Shown: positions 34,223 through 42,571 of the stretch, piece after piece
Numbering within the stretch: the first letter of the stretch is position 1
How the letters are laid out: the number at the start of each line of letters is the position of its first letter
Origin: CAYNRA01 sp046296415
GTDB taxonomy: Bacteria; Bacteroidota; Bacteroidia; Cytophagales; Spirosomataceae
Direction of reading: 5' to 3'
Assembly (NCBI GenBank): GCA_046296415.1
Contig: JBKBLN010000001.1
Location: 62,001-126,000 of the forward strand
DNA: 64,000 nt
Position numbers and translations under genes: made by a program
Notes under the pieces: generated by a model
Told to the model about the DNA's origin: nothing
Database searches by the model: none
Seen by the model: only the letters and a program-made list of their open reading frames with translations

Positions 34223-34349
34223 GTTAATTTAGTGTTGTGATGCTTGGTCAAGCCTCTTGTCCTCAGATAACGTAACCAAGTCAAAGAATTAAGGCCTATC
34301 AGAAATGATGGGTCTTTTTTTATGTTGGATACTGTAGTCATAGCCTTGG

Positions 34350-34484
34350 AACTAACGTTTTGCCGCTTGGTGCAGGCAGGGTTTTTAACCACTAAACTTT
34401 CTGCGAAGAACTGAACTTCAAATATAGCATTTTCCTGTCCGACGAAGCACGAGCCCCCTGCTTGCGTATAGGTGATGTAGGCGT
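34350..34484 (-). other. attC-like recombination element (ii), after the DUF4435 gene
   Basis: The element lies just after the DUF4435 stop codon on the minus strand. GCAAGCAGGG (34465-34456) pairs with CCCTGCCTGC (34381-34372), 9 of 10 bases, and outer ACGCC..GGC-AAAA-CGT arms continue the stem. It ends in GTTAGTT (34356-34350), 6 of 7 against GTTRRRY. The length, about 135 bp, is at the upper end for attC. The R'' end is poorly matched (GCCTACA). Evidence is weaker than for element (i). Confidence 0.45.
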
Positions 34485-34491
34485 ATGTGCT

Positions 34492-35373
34492 TTACTTTCC
34501 ACTTATTAAATAGTTGTTTACACTTATTTTCAAAAAGTCTAGTTTACTAAAATCATTTGCTTTTGCTAGTCTAATATTAAATGAGTCTATGTTTCGACTA
34601 GCTATGCCAAATAAATGCTCTATTTTGCACTTAAAATACTTTACTAAATATTTTCCAGGTATGTGCTTAAAAATGTCTTTTATATTTTTTATACTGAATA
34701 ATTTCTTTATTTTTTGAATCTGGGATTTAAGTGTAAACCTTTTGTCTATTGCCTTGAGTTTATTCTCTATATCAAGCTTGTATTTATTAATTTCAGAATT
34801 TTTTAGGCAAATCACATTATTTAGTTGTACAAACCTTTCAGGTGGTAGCGATGTATTTTGTAAACCTAACCCTTTGTACTGTACTAATAAATGAAGTAAT
34901 GTTAACTCGAAGAATGTTTTACCACATTCATTGAGTGTATTGTCAAACTTAAAATTTGTATTTATTTCTCTTTTCTTAATCTTAGGTTTTTCATCAATAA
35001 TGTACTCCTTTATAGCTTCTTCATCTAAAAGGTAATTTTCAATTGAATATTCGTTCAAGTAAAAAAGATTATTCTGAATTACTTTCTTTTTTAATAAGTC
35101 ATCAAAATCTTTATCAACAATAAAGATTTTCTTTTTATCGCCAATATGCCTTTTTGATTTTTCTAGAACATTATCTTTTCCATTTAATGGAAATATTTTT
35201 TCAAGCCGTATTTCTGGAAAAAGCTTTTTTAATATTGAGTAATAAAAATTCTCTTGGTCTTCATCTTCAATGTAAAAATTGACATCATTAAATTGCGTAT
35301 AAAATATGTCAATCCCTTTAAGGAAAGCGTCTGATTTTTTTGGTATACTTTGTTCAATTGTTATCATATTCAA
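34492..35373 (-). CDS. DUF4435 TOPRIM-type nuclease, PARIS AriB-like
   Basis: This 293-residue basic protein has the TOPRIM-like signature of DUF4435: acidic YIEDEDQENFYY (E36), IFIVDKDFDDLL (D87, D89) and the conserved YSIENYLL (109-115). In PARIS anti-phage systems a protein of this type (AriB) is released from the AAA partner (AriA) when a phage anti-restriction protein is sensed and cuts tRNA. The ATG at 35373 overlaps the ATPase stop codon (ATGA), so it is coupled to it. Composition is very AT-rich. It could also be an OLD-like nuclease of another two-gene system. Confidence 0.78.
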   Translation of the reverse strand: MNMITIEQSIPKKSDAFLKGIDIFYTQFNDVNFYIEDEDQENFYYSILKKLFPEIRLEKIFPLNGKDNVLEKSKRHIGDKKKIFIVDKDFDDLLKKKVIQNNLFYLNEYSIENYLLDEEAIKEYIIDEKPKIKKREINTNFKFDNTLNECGKTFFELTLLHLLVQYKGLGLQNTSLPPERFVQLNNVICLKNSEINKYKLDIENKLKAIDKRFTLKSQIQKIKKLFSIKNIKDIFKHIPGKYLVKYFKCKIEHLFGIASRNIDSFNIRLAKANDFSKLDFLKISVNNYLISGK

Positions 35374-36764
35374 TCATTATAAGGAAGAAGTACTTTACAA
35401 TAATCTACATTGCTTCCAACTATTATGGGTGAATGAGTTGCAATGATAATTTGGGTGTTTTTTGGTGTAAGTGTTTCAACAGCTTTCAAAAAATCTTCTT
35501 GCCATTTAGGGTGCAGAGAAAGTTCAGGTTCATCAATGATAAATATTGTACCTGATTTGTTGTGAAATTTAAGATAGGTAAACAATATCAAGATTTGTCT
35601 TTCACCCGATGATAAGGTCTTTATATCTCTGTCTTTTGAAAGAATTTTACCGTCTTTATCTAAAACATTGAATATTAGTTCCGACAATGCTTTTTGAAAA
35701 GATAGTTGCTTGGCTGAATCGGTTAAGAAATTATTTACAGTCTCTAAATAGGTTTTAATGTCAGAATAATAGTCTTGAGATTTTCTTTCAAAAACTTCAA
35801 ATTCTTTAATTAAATCTTTTAACTTTTTAAACTGACTAATGTTAGATAAATAAAGCAAGGTAAATCTTTCTTTATCATTGCTCTTCTCCGCCTTTGCAAT
35901 TATTGCCTTTAGGTGGTTAAAATAATTTTCAATTTTTACAAGTGATGGGTCTTTTCTTTTTGATTGTCTTTGTAATTTGCTTTCTGACATTGTTTCCTTA
36001 AAAAATGTTTCAACCTTTTTATGCAAGTTTTCAATTTGCTCTAAAGAAATGTTGGAAGCACTCTCTAATTCTTTTAATGTGTCAATTGTTATTTCGTCAA
36101 ATGCTGAAAGTATGATTTTATTGTTTAAAGCACGATTTAATTCTACAATTTTACTCTTGTAGATACTATATTCTCGATTGGCTAATCTTCTTACTTCGTC
36201 TAAAGGTGAAACTCTGCCTGAATTATCTTTTTTAACAAGTCTTTGAAGAACTTCATCTTGGTATAAAACGGCTTCATTTTTTTCTTCAGTAAATAAATAT
36301 CTATCTAATCCAATAACCATTGGTTTTGGAAGTTGATTAAAAACTAAAGCCCAAGTTTCCGTTTCTTCTTTATCAGGACCTAATCCTATATATTCAGAAT
36401 AATATCTTTCCTTTTGGGATTCATTTTGAGTTAATCTTGAAGTCGGAATTTTTAATCTAACTGTTAATGGGTGATATTCTATTTCCTGTGTTATGTTTTT
36501 GATTTTGTAAGTCAATAGCTTAGAATCTTGAGAAACTTCGACTATGTAATCTGTATTATTATATTCGAATAGTAATTCCAAACTTTCAAACTCTGTCACA
36601 CACAAATGCGGAAGTGATGGTGTTAATATCCAATTAACTATATTTAGGATACTTGTTTTCCCGGAACCATTAATTCCTACCAACAAATTAATGTTATCTT
36701 TAAAATCTATTGTCTTGTACAAGTAGCCATAAAGCTTGTTTATTATTAAAGTCTTTGCTTTCAT
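35370..36764 (-). CDS. AAA/ABC-type ATPase, PARIS AriA-like
   Basis: The 464-residue SMC/ABC-like ATPase has Walker A LLVGINGSGKTSILN (residues 29-43), a long helical, charged insertion from about 200 to 370 likely forming a coiled coil, the signature TLSSGERQIL (383-392), Walker B IFIIDEPELSLHP (407-419) and the H-loop IIIATHSPII (439-448). Fold and length match AAA_15/AAA_21 proteins such as AriA of PARIS or OLD-family ATPases. It heads a two-gene operon with the DUF4435 gene (4-base overlap). Its low GC marks it as acquired. The pairing makes a defence role likely; which phage trigger it senses is unknown. Confidence 0.8.
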   Translation of the reverse strand: MKAKTLIINKLYGYLYKTIDFKDNINLLVGINGSGKTSILNIVNWILTPSLPHLCVTEFESLELLFEYNNTDYIVEVSQDSKLLTYKIKNITQEIEYHPLTVRLKIPTSRLTQNESQKERYYSEYIGLGPDKEETETWALVFNQLPKPMVIGLDRYLFTEEKNEAVLYQDEVLQRLVKKDNSGRVSPLDEVRRLANREYSIYKSKIVELNRALNNKIILSAFDEITIDTLKELESASNISLEQIENLHKKVETFFKETMSESKLQRQSKRKDPSLVKIENYFNHLKAIIAKAEKSNDKERFTLLYLSNISQFKKLKDLIKEFEVFERKSQDYYSDIKTYLETVNNFLTDSAKQLSFQKALSELIFNVLDKDGKILSKDRDIKTLSSGERQILILFTYLKFHNKSGTIFIIDEPELSLHPKWQEDFLKAVETLTPKNTQIIIATHSPIIVGSNVDYCKVLLPYND

Positions 36765-36804
36765 ATTGTTTTTTTTAATTGTCAGTTGTTATTTTTAGTA
36801 TTAC

Positions 36805-36851
36805 GCACAACGATTGTATAGACGCCATAAAATCGCTCTACGGCGTCTATA
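36805..36851 (-). other. attC-like end box plus palindrome (iii), upstream of the ATPase gene
   Basis: On the minus strand a perfect 10-bp inverted repeat TATAGACGCC / GGCGTCTATA (36817-36826 with 36842-36851) is followed by GTTGTGC (36811-36805), 6 of 7 against GTTRRRY. The palindrome itself resembles common interspersed repeats. Only the box is in the place expected for a recombination site. The cassette from here to element (ii) would be about 2455 bp and hold the ATPase/DUF4435 pair. Confidence 0.35.
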
Positions 36852-37384
36852 TCCCAATTGGAGAAGAGGTCTTACCCAACAGAATACCACTTCTAACTCT
36901 ATCCAAATGTATCCAAAATGCATTGGATGTCCAAATGAACTGTAGCCTTGTAGGATGATTCAAGAGAAGTTTATTCATGATCTTCAACCATTCTAAATTC
37001 AATTCACCCTCCCCCTTGGGTTGGTGTTGTAGGCTACTGAGAGGGAATGATAGCACCTTGTTTGGCTTTCAGATCGAAAGCACCTGAAATGAAATTCCCC
37101 TTCCCATTTGGATATAATCACCGGACAAACATCAGACTTCCTGGATAATTCAATCTTATGTTAACTGATCCTTTACCACATCAAGTACCACTTGGGCCTT
37201 GAACCAGATGAAAATTTGCATTTTGTGTACTTGTTTATAAGGTCAATTTTAATCGTTTTTTCTTAACCCAACCTCTGGTCCCGTTTGGAGAGTATGATAG
37301 TTGACATCCTCCACACTTCATTTTTATTTCAGGGCTTGACCACCTCCAAAAAACTTCGTAATTTAAATCAAACATTCGGTAGCT
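36852..37384. other. Gap of about 530 bp without a supportable gene
   Basis: Short ORFs exist here (36847-37056 minus; 37235-37546 minus) but none has a family motif, a signal or consistent codon use. The region separates the AT-rich island from the PH-domain gene. It may contain remnants of an insertion; I see nothing definable. Confidence 0.5.
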
Positions 37385-37810
37385 ATGCGTCAGGTATTTG
37401 TATCCAAATTTGGTTGGGAGGTGTACATTCCCGTTTTTTTGATTGTCGCGGCCGTAACTGTCGGGATTACCTACGATGTGACGGATGACACAAGCCGTCG
37501 ATATACCTACCTGCTCATGGGAGGGCTGCAAGGTTTGTTGATTCAACCCTTCATCGGCACTAGCTACACCCTGGAGGGGAATCAGTTGAAGGTGGTCTGT
37601 TCCTTTTTGTATCGTCGGACGTTTGATTTGACGGAATTAATCCAGATTGAAAAAACAAATTCTTGGACTTCCGCCCCCGCCCCTTCCCTCGATCGCCTAG
37701 AGCTTACGTTTCAAGGGGGCCAAACATTGGTGATCTCTCCGAAAGACCAAGCAGGTTTTCGGCAAGCTGTTCACTCTTTTTTATCTTCCGGAACTAAAGA
37801 TAAAAAGTGA
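37385..37810 (+). CDS. PH-domain-like small membrane protein
   Basis: The 141-residue protein has two N-terminal membrane segments (VYIPVFLIVAAVTVGITYDV; LLMGGLQGLLIQPFIG) followed by a bacterial PH-like domain: TSYTLEGNQLKVVCSFLYRRTFDLTELIQIEK and LTFQGGQTLVISPKDQAGF. The pattern matches bPH membrane proteins, of unknown function. It lies 13 bases ahead of the TetR gene and its 3' end overlaps the operator there, so it may be cotranscribed with tetR. The first in-frame ATG is used. Confidence 0.68.
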   Translation: MRQVFVSKFGWEVYIPVFLIVAAVTVGITYDVTDDTSRRYTYLLMGGLQGLLIQPFIGTSYTLEGNQLKVVCSFLYRRTFDLTELIQIEKTNSWTSAPAPSLDRLELTFQGGQTLVISPKDQAGFRQAVHSFLSSGTKDKK

Positions 37811-37823
37811 GCGTTCACTCACT
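37806..37823 (+). promoter_or_regulatory. Palindromic operator abutting the tetR start codon
   Basis: AGTGAGCGTTCACTCACT is an imperfect palindrome whose symmetrical outer arms are AGTGAG and CTCACT. It overlaps the stop codon of the PH gene and ends directly before the ATG at 37824. TetR regulators commonly bind such palindromes near their own gene, so autoregulation is likely. Confidence 0.55.
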
Positions 37824-38411
37824 ATGGAAATATCAGAGCGGCAATTGGAAATCATTGAGGCGGCCAGCGGACTGTTGACTCGGCAGGGATTGATGGGTTT
37901 AACGATCAAGAACCTAGCCAAGGAAATGGAGTTTTCTGAAAGTGCGATTTACCGGCATTTTGCGAGCAAAGAAGAGATTATTGTGACCATGCTGACTTAT
38001 TTGCGGGTGGATATGCAAGGGCGGTTGGCGCAGGCATTACAATGCTCAACACATCCAGTGGATCAATTGAGAGCTGTTTTTGCCAATCAATTTGATTTCT
38101 TTGCACGCCATAACCATTTCGTGATCATCATTCTCTCGGAAGGGCTTCTGGAGTATACCGAGGCCGTTCAACAGGCCCTACTCAGTTTGGTCTTAACCAA
38201 AAAGGCAATTCTGGATGATATAGTGGAGCGTGCCCAAAAAGAGGGAATTTTTAGCTCCGACTATTCCACCGAATTTCTGACTCACACCATCATGGGCACG
38301 TTTCGGTTGCTCATGCTAAAATGGCGCATGGCAGGATTTAGTTTTAACTTGCCCGAAATGGGTAATTCCATGCTCGATCAAACCCTCGCGCTCCTTCAAT
38401 CAAAACCCTAA
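37824..38411 (+). CDS. TetR/AcrR-family transcriptional regulator
   Basis: The 195-residue protein has the TetR helix-turn-helix at the N-terminus: LLTRQGLMGLTIKNLAKEME with FSESAIYRHFASKEEIIV. The C-terminal ligand domain (LTHTIMGTFRLLMLKWRMAG) is helical and variable. It is followed after 37 bases by an adaptor, permease and ATPase, so it probably represses the exporter genes when no substrate is present. The palindrome at its start supports autoregulation. Ligand unknown. Confidence 0.9.
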   Translation: MEISERQLEIIEAASGLLTRQGLMGLTIKNLAKEMEFSESAIYRHFASKEEIIVTMLTYLRVDMQGRLAQALQCSTHPVDQLRAVFANQFDFFARHNHFVIIILSEGLLEYTEAVQQALLSLVLTKKAILDDIVERAQKEGIFSSDYSTEFLTHTIMGTFRLLMLKWRMAGFSFNLPEMGNSMLDQTLALLQSKP

Positions 38412-38448
38412 AACCAACATACTCTTTTCACCCATTTTTCTTTTACTC

Positions 38449-39558
38449 ATGAAGTTAGTAAGTATTCACAAACAACTGGTACTAGCCGTTTCTTTTGGGA
38501 TAGGCATGGGGAGTTGCGGATCCTCTGACGAGGTGGCCCAGCCGATTCGGCAGGACATTACAGAAACTATTTTTGCTTCTGGCGAGCTAGAGGTGGACGA
38601 TGCGTATTTTCTGGTGGCTCAGGTGGAAGGGTACCTCCAAGATGTACGATTTCGCGAAGGAGACGAGGTACAGCGGGGTGATGTTTTTGCGGTGGTAGAC
38701 AATCAAGTCAACGAAGTGGCCAATCAAAACGCTCAAAGGCAATGGGAGTTGGCTCAAGAGAATGCCGCGATTTCGGGACCTACCCTCCGGCAGATTGCAG
38801 CCAATCTCTCTTCAGCCGAGCAGAAAGTTGCCTTCGATTCGCTCCAGGCGATTCGATTTCGTCGCTTGGCCCAAACGGAGGCTGTCGCCAAAATAGAGGT
38901 AGAAAAAGCAGATTTGGCCTATCAAGCGTCTCGAAAAGCAAAAGAAAGTATAGTTGAGCAATACAAAGCAGCCAAATTAATCGCCGATCAGCAGGTGATC
39001 ACCCAACGCAATCAAGCTCAAATCAATCGGGTGATCCAACAATACAACCAGATCAAAGCTCCTACAGGAGGGAGGGTTTGGCAGGTACTTAAAGAACCAG
39101 GCGATTATGTTCGACGAGGCGATCTTATAGCCCGCATCGGGAAGTCAGAACAACTTTATGCTCGTTTGGCGGTGGATGAGGGCAGCATAGCCAAAGTAAA
39201 AGTTGGCCAACAGGTTTGGATTCGGCTTAACACCCATCCTGATTCGGTAGCCGAGGGGGTCGTTTCCGAGATCGCCCCGCTCTTTGATCCCGCTAAACAA
39301 GCCTACACGGTCAAAGTAACCTGGAAAGGCAAAATTCCGATTGAAATCATCGGCACCCAACTCGAAGCCAATCTATTGGTTCAAAAGCGTTCCCAAGTTT
39401 TGGTGATTCCCCGCAGCTATTTGGGCTATGGGCAAAAAGTATGGAAGGAAGGAGAGCCGGAGCCTACGGCCATTCAAATCGGATTTGTATCCGACGAATG
39501 GGTGGAAGTGACCGGAGGGCTATCGGAATCGGATCGCTTGGTACGTCAAAAACGATAG
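38449..39558 (+). CDS. HlyD/MacA-type periplasmic adaptor lipoprotein
   Basis: The 369-residue protein starts with a lipoprotein leader (SFGIGMGSCGSS, Cys of the lipobox) and has adaptor architecture: a lipoyl-type half (FLVAQVEGYLQDVRFREGDE; GDVFAVVDNQ), a long coiled-coil hairpin (residues 90-210), the second half (QIKAPTGGRVWQVLKEPGDY) and a beta-barrel domain (EGSIAKVKVGQQVWIRL). It links an inner-membrane pump to an outer-membrane channel. The next gene starts four bases later and encodes the permease. No TolC-type gene is adjacent. Confidence 0.88.
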   Translation: MKLVSIHKQLVLAVSFGIGMGSCGSSDEVAQPIRQDITETIFASGELEVDDAYFLVAQVEGYLQDVRFREGDEVQRGDVFAVVDNQVNEVANQNAQRQWELAQENAAISGPTLRQIAANLSSAEQKVAFDSLQAIRFRRLAQTEAVAKIEVEKADLAYQASRKAKESIVEQYKAAKLIADQQVITQRNQAQINRVIQQYNQIKAPTGGRVWQVLKEPGDYVRRGDLIARIGKSEQLYARLAVDEGSIAKVKVGQQVWIRLNTHPDSVAEGVVSEIAPLFDPAKQAYTVKVTWKGKIPIEIIGTQLEANLLVQKRSQVLVIPRSYLGYGQKVWKEGEPEPTAIQIGFVSDEWVEVTGGLSESDRLVRQKR

Positions 39559-39561
39559 GTC

Positions 39562-40803
39562 ATGAAAAAAGTACATCATGCTATTACTTCCGAGATTTCC
39601 AAGGCGTATGTGACCACTCGGATTCGACTTACACTCGTAGCGGCTGTTGGGGTGATGATCGGAATCGCTGTATTTATATTCTTGAACTCGATGATGCGTG
39701 GATTTGAACGCTCCTCCATGGCGACGGTGTTCAAAACAATGCCTCATTTGCGAATTTTCAAAGATGATCGGGTGAGTCGGTCCTTGATTGAAAAGGATCA
39801 AGGTCGAGAGGTCGTGTTGATCAATCCGAAAGTCGTGCCTCAGGATAATCGTTTGGTCAATCCTGAACAAATCATGGCGGCGCTTCGCCAACACCCAGAT
39901 GTCACGGTGGTAACGGCGGAGGTTTCGGTTCCGGTGTTTTACCAAAATGCCCGAGCCCAAATCAATGGAATGGCGACCGGTATCATTCCGGAGGAGGCAG
40001 ATCAAATGTACCATATATCAAGTTTCTTGGTGGAGGGCACATGGCATGGTTTAGAAACGTATCCGAATGGCATTCTTTTGGGTAGTCAATTGGCTGAGAA
40101 AATGAATGTCCGGACGGGGGATCAGGTATCTTTGGTATCTTCTCGGGGGGTGAACAAGGTTTTTCGGGTAGTTGGTATTTTTGAAACGAATAACGCCCAA
40201 GTGGATCAAACCAAAAGTTACATTCATCGATCCATGGCCCAGCAGTTATGGAAGGAGAGTCGGTCGTACATAACCGATATCGGCGTCAATGTAAAAGATC
40301 CCATGGGCGCTGGCCGGTATCAATCGGTATTCTCTGCGATTTCGGGCTATCAAGCAGAAGATTGGGAAACCGCCAACGAGCAAATCATGGCCGCCAATAA
40401 GATGAGGAAAAGCATCGCCGGAGTGATCTCCATGACCATTTTGTTGGTGGCTGGCTTTGGTATTTACAATATCCTGAACATGACGGTCTCGCAAAAGATG
40501 AATGAAATTGCGATTTTGAAAGCCATGGGGTTTAAAGGGGGAGATGTCATCCGAATCTTTGTTCAGCAGGCACTCACCATTGGGGTAATTGGCGTGGTGT
40601 TGGGAATTTTGATGGCCTTGCTTTTGGTGAAGGCCCTCCAAGGGGTGTATATCGGCGGGGATATCGGGTATTTTCCTATCCAATATGAGCCCGAGATGTT
40701 TTTTCGCGGCGTTTTATTTGGCTTGCTGGTTACTTTTTTGGCTGGGTACATTCCCGCAAGAAAAGCAGCCCAGGTAGATCCAGTCAGTATTTTTAGAAAG
40801 TAA
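39562..40803 (+). CDS. ABC transporter permease, FtsX/MacB type
   Basis: The 413-residue inner-membrane protein has an N-terminal helix (LTLVAAVGVMIGIAVFIFLN), a periplasmic MacB_PCD-like domain of about 220 residues and three C-terminal helices (GVISMTILLVAGFGIYNILN; IGVIGVVLGILMALLLVKAL; GVLFGLLVTFLAGYIPARKA). NEIAILKAMGFKG is the FtsX-domain coupling motif. It matches MacB/LolE-like permeases with the adaptor upstream and ATPase downstream, giving a tripartite exporter. The start is 3 bases after the adaptor stop. Confidence 0.9.
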   Translation: MKKVHHAITSEISKAYVTTRIRLTLVAAVGVMIGIAVFIFLNSMMRGFERSSMATVFKTMPHLRIFKDDRVSRSLIEKDQGREVVLINPKVVPQDNRLVNPEQIMAALRQHPDVTVVTAEVSVPVFYQNARAQINGMATGIIPEEADQMYHISSFLVEGTWHGLETYPNGILLGSQLAEKMNVRTGDQVSLVSSRGVNKVFRVVGIFETNNAQVDQTKSYIHRSMAQQLWKESRSYITDIGVNVKDPMGAGRYQSVFSAISGYQAEDWETANEQIMAANKMRKSIAGVISMTILLVAGFGIYNILNMTVSQKMNEIAILKAMGFKGGDVIRIFVQQALTIGVIGVVLGILMALLLVKALQGVYIGGDIGYFPIQYEPEMFFRGVLFGLLVTFLAGYIPARKAAQVDPVSIFRK

Positions 40804-40806
40804 AAC

Positions 40807-41496
40807 ATGAAAAAATTAGTTTCCCCCACCTTATTAGAAACTCAAGGAGTCATCAAGTATTTTCATGAACCTGAGACATTCCAAGTACTTCGTGATATCA
40901 CGTTCTCTGTCCAAAAAGGAGAGTTTTTAACGATGGTTGGTAAGTCAGGCAGCGGGAAGTCGACCCTCCTGTATTTGTTATCCACGATGGATACCGACTA
41001 CGAAGGGGCTATTTGGATTGACCAAGAGAAAGTCACAGGGGCCACTCAGGACCGTTTGGCTGAGATTCGTAATGAAAAGATCGGATTCGTATTTCAATTT
41101 CACTATTTGTTGCCGGAATTCACCTGTTTAAAAAACGTTATGATTCCGGCACTGAAATTAGGGCGTTTAACTCGGGAGGAAATTGAGCACCGCGCCTATG
41201 AAAAGTTAGCCTTGTTAGGATTGAGGGATCAAGCCTTGAAACCCGCCTCCAAGCTTTCTGGTGGACAACAACAGCGGGTAGCTATCGCCAGGGCGTTGAT
41301 CAACGACCCCGTGTTGATCATGGGAGATGAACCCACCGGAAACCTGGATAGCAAAAATGCCCAACGTGTGTTTGACATCTTCAAACAACTGTCAGTGGAG
41401 TATCAACAGACGATTGTGGCGGTAACCCATGACCAGGATTTCGCAAAAGCCTCGGACCGAACCATCGAAATGCGGGATGGCCAAATTTGGGCTTAA
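40807..41496 (+). CDS. ABC transporter ATP-binding protein, LolD/MacB type
   Basis: The 229-residue ATPase has Walker A VGKSGSGKSTLLYLLST, the Q-loop in FVFQFHYLLPEFTCLKNVM (typical LolD/MacB), signature KLSGGQQQRVAIARALI, Walker B LIMGDEPTGNLDSKN and H-loop VTHDQDF. It drives the permease encoded directly upstream (3-base gap). It is the last gene of the adaptor operon and its end overlaps the convergent glycosyltransferase gene by 4 bases. Confidence 0.93.
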   Translation: MKKLVSPTLLETQGVIKYFHEPETFQVLRDITFSVQKGEFLTMVGKSGSGKSTLLYLLSTMDTDYEGAIWIDQEKVTGATQDRLAEIRNEKIGFVFQFHYLLPEFTCLKNVMIPALKLGRLTREEIEHRAYEKLALLGLRDQALKPASKLSGGQQQRVAIARALINDPVLIMGDEPTGNLDSKNAQRVFDIFKQLSVEYQQTIVAVTHDQDFAKASDRTIEMRDGQIWA

Positions 41497-42443
41497 CCCT
41501 CTTGAATAATCTCGGTGCTTTCCACAAAATCACGGTATTGCAAAACCGGGACAAACTGCTGTTGCGTTCGGTACTGAAGGACCATGAATACAAGAAACAG
41601 GGAGATGAGGAAGGATTGAAGTACCACAATGAATAACGCCGAGCTCAGCGTGGAGGCCCACCCGGGGCTGGCATTGTTCATCCATTTCATGAAGAGCACC
41701 ACACAGATGACCAAGATGGAGGTAAACGACATAGCAACGGTGAAGATCAGTATCCGGACGGCTGTGACATCAATCAAAACCGAAATAGTACTCAACCCGT
41801 GCAATACCAAGGAAACGAAGTTCATTTTACTTTCCCCAGCCAGCCTTTTGCCTCGTTCTAAGGGAATATGGCTGTAGGGAATTTTAGATTTGATTACGCC
41901 ACCTGGAAAGTTATTCCATATTTCCGACACACGCACCAGGTTTTGAAGATTTCGCTGGGGAATGAGAGAGAAATTCCCAAACGTGATGACCTTGCCTGTG
42001 AGCATCCGAAACAAAAACTTATATACAGCATAGAACAGCTTGAATACAATCGTTTCATGGCGTTTGGTTCTTTGGGCGAAGATTACCTGCTTAGGCTGGA
42101 TTTGAGACGCCTGAATTAAGGTAGGGATATCTTTTGGGGCGTCTTCGCCGTCGGCATCCAGTACAATCACGTGGTCGGCGGAAACTTCTTTCGCTATGAA
42201 GGACAATCCAATGGCGATGGCTCTTTGATGCCCTAAATTTCGGTAAAGTCGAATGACCTGAACTTGTTTTCCCTCAAACCGCACCAATTCCGGTTGATCC
42301 ATACTCGAGCAGTCATCCACGATGACTAGAGCGGATTCGGATAAAATGGACGCAGGAACATCTCGATTGATTTGCTGAATCAGGAGATTCAAGGCATCCC
42401 AATCGTTGTATTGTGGAATTAACAGAACATAGGAAAAGTGCAT
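41493..42443 (-). CDS. GT2 glycosyltransferase, GtrB/polyprenyl-phosphate type
   Basis: From ATG 42443 (MHFSYVLLIPQYNDWDALNL) the enzyme has about 316 residues. The GT2 nucleotide-binding part shows VIVDDCSSMD and the catalytic VIVLDADGEDAPKDIPTLI. The C-terminal third has two membrane helices (AVRILIFTVAMSFTSILVIC; TLSSALFIVVLQSFLISLFL), the layout of GtrB/ArnC-type enzymes that load a sugar on undecaprenyl phosphate. The start at 42497 in the longer ORF adds charged residues before the sheet start and is rejected. Confidence 0.82.
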   Translation of the reverse strand: MHFSYVLLIPQYNDWDALNLLIQQINRDVPASILSESALVIVDDCSSMDQPELVRFEGKQVQVIRLYRNLGHQRAIAIGLSFIAKEVSADHVIVLDADGEDAPKDIPTLIQASQIQPKQVIFAQRTKRHETIVFKLFYAVYKFLFRMLTGKVITFGNFSLIPQRNLQNLVRVSEIWNNFPGGVIKSKIPYSHIPLERGKRLAGESKMNFVSLVLHGLSTISVLIDVTAVRILIFTVAMSFTSILVICVVLFMKWMNNASPGWASTLSSALFIVVLQSFLISLFLVFMVLQYRTQQQFVPVLQYRDFVESTEIIQEG

Positions 42444-42513
42444 ACCAAGTGAATCGGAGTCGAGACTTTTAAAAGAAAGTTTGACAAAGAAACACAAAAA
42501 AGTGCAATTGATA

Positions 42514-42549
42514 TCAAAAAAAACTCCTAGGCTTTACGAACCTAGGAGT
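42514..42549 (-). terminator. Rho-independent terminator of asd
   Basis: ACTCCTAGG (42523-42531) pairs with CCTAGGAGT (42541-42549). On the minus strand it is followed by a run of nine T. It lies 23 bases after the asd stop codon. Confidence 0.93.
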
Positions 42550-42571
42550 GAATATTCAAGGAAACAAAGAC

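Noticed and set aside
33414..36851. A complete integron
   Set aside because: No integrase gene, attI site or Pc promoter was found in the window; at most an orphan cassette array can be claimed, and the element matches are by eye.
36847..37056. A 69-codon minus-strand ORF next to the palindrome at 36817-36851
   Set aside because: It has no family motif or signal and overlaps the palindrome; treated as chance.
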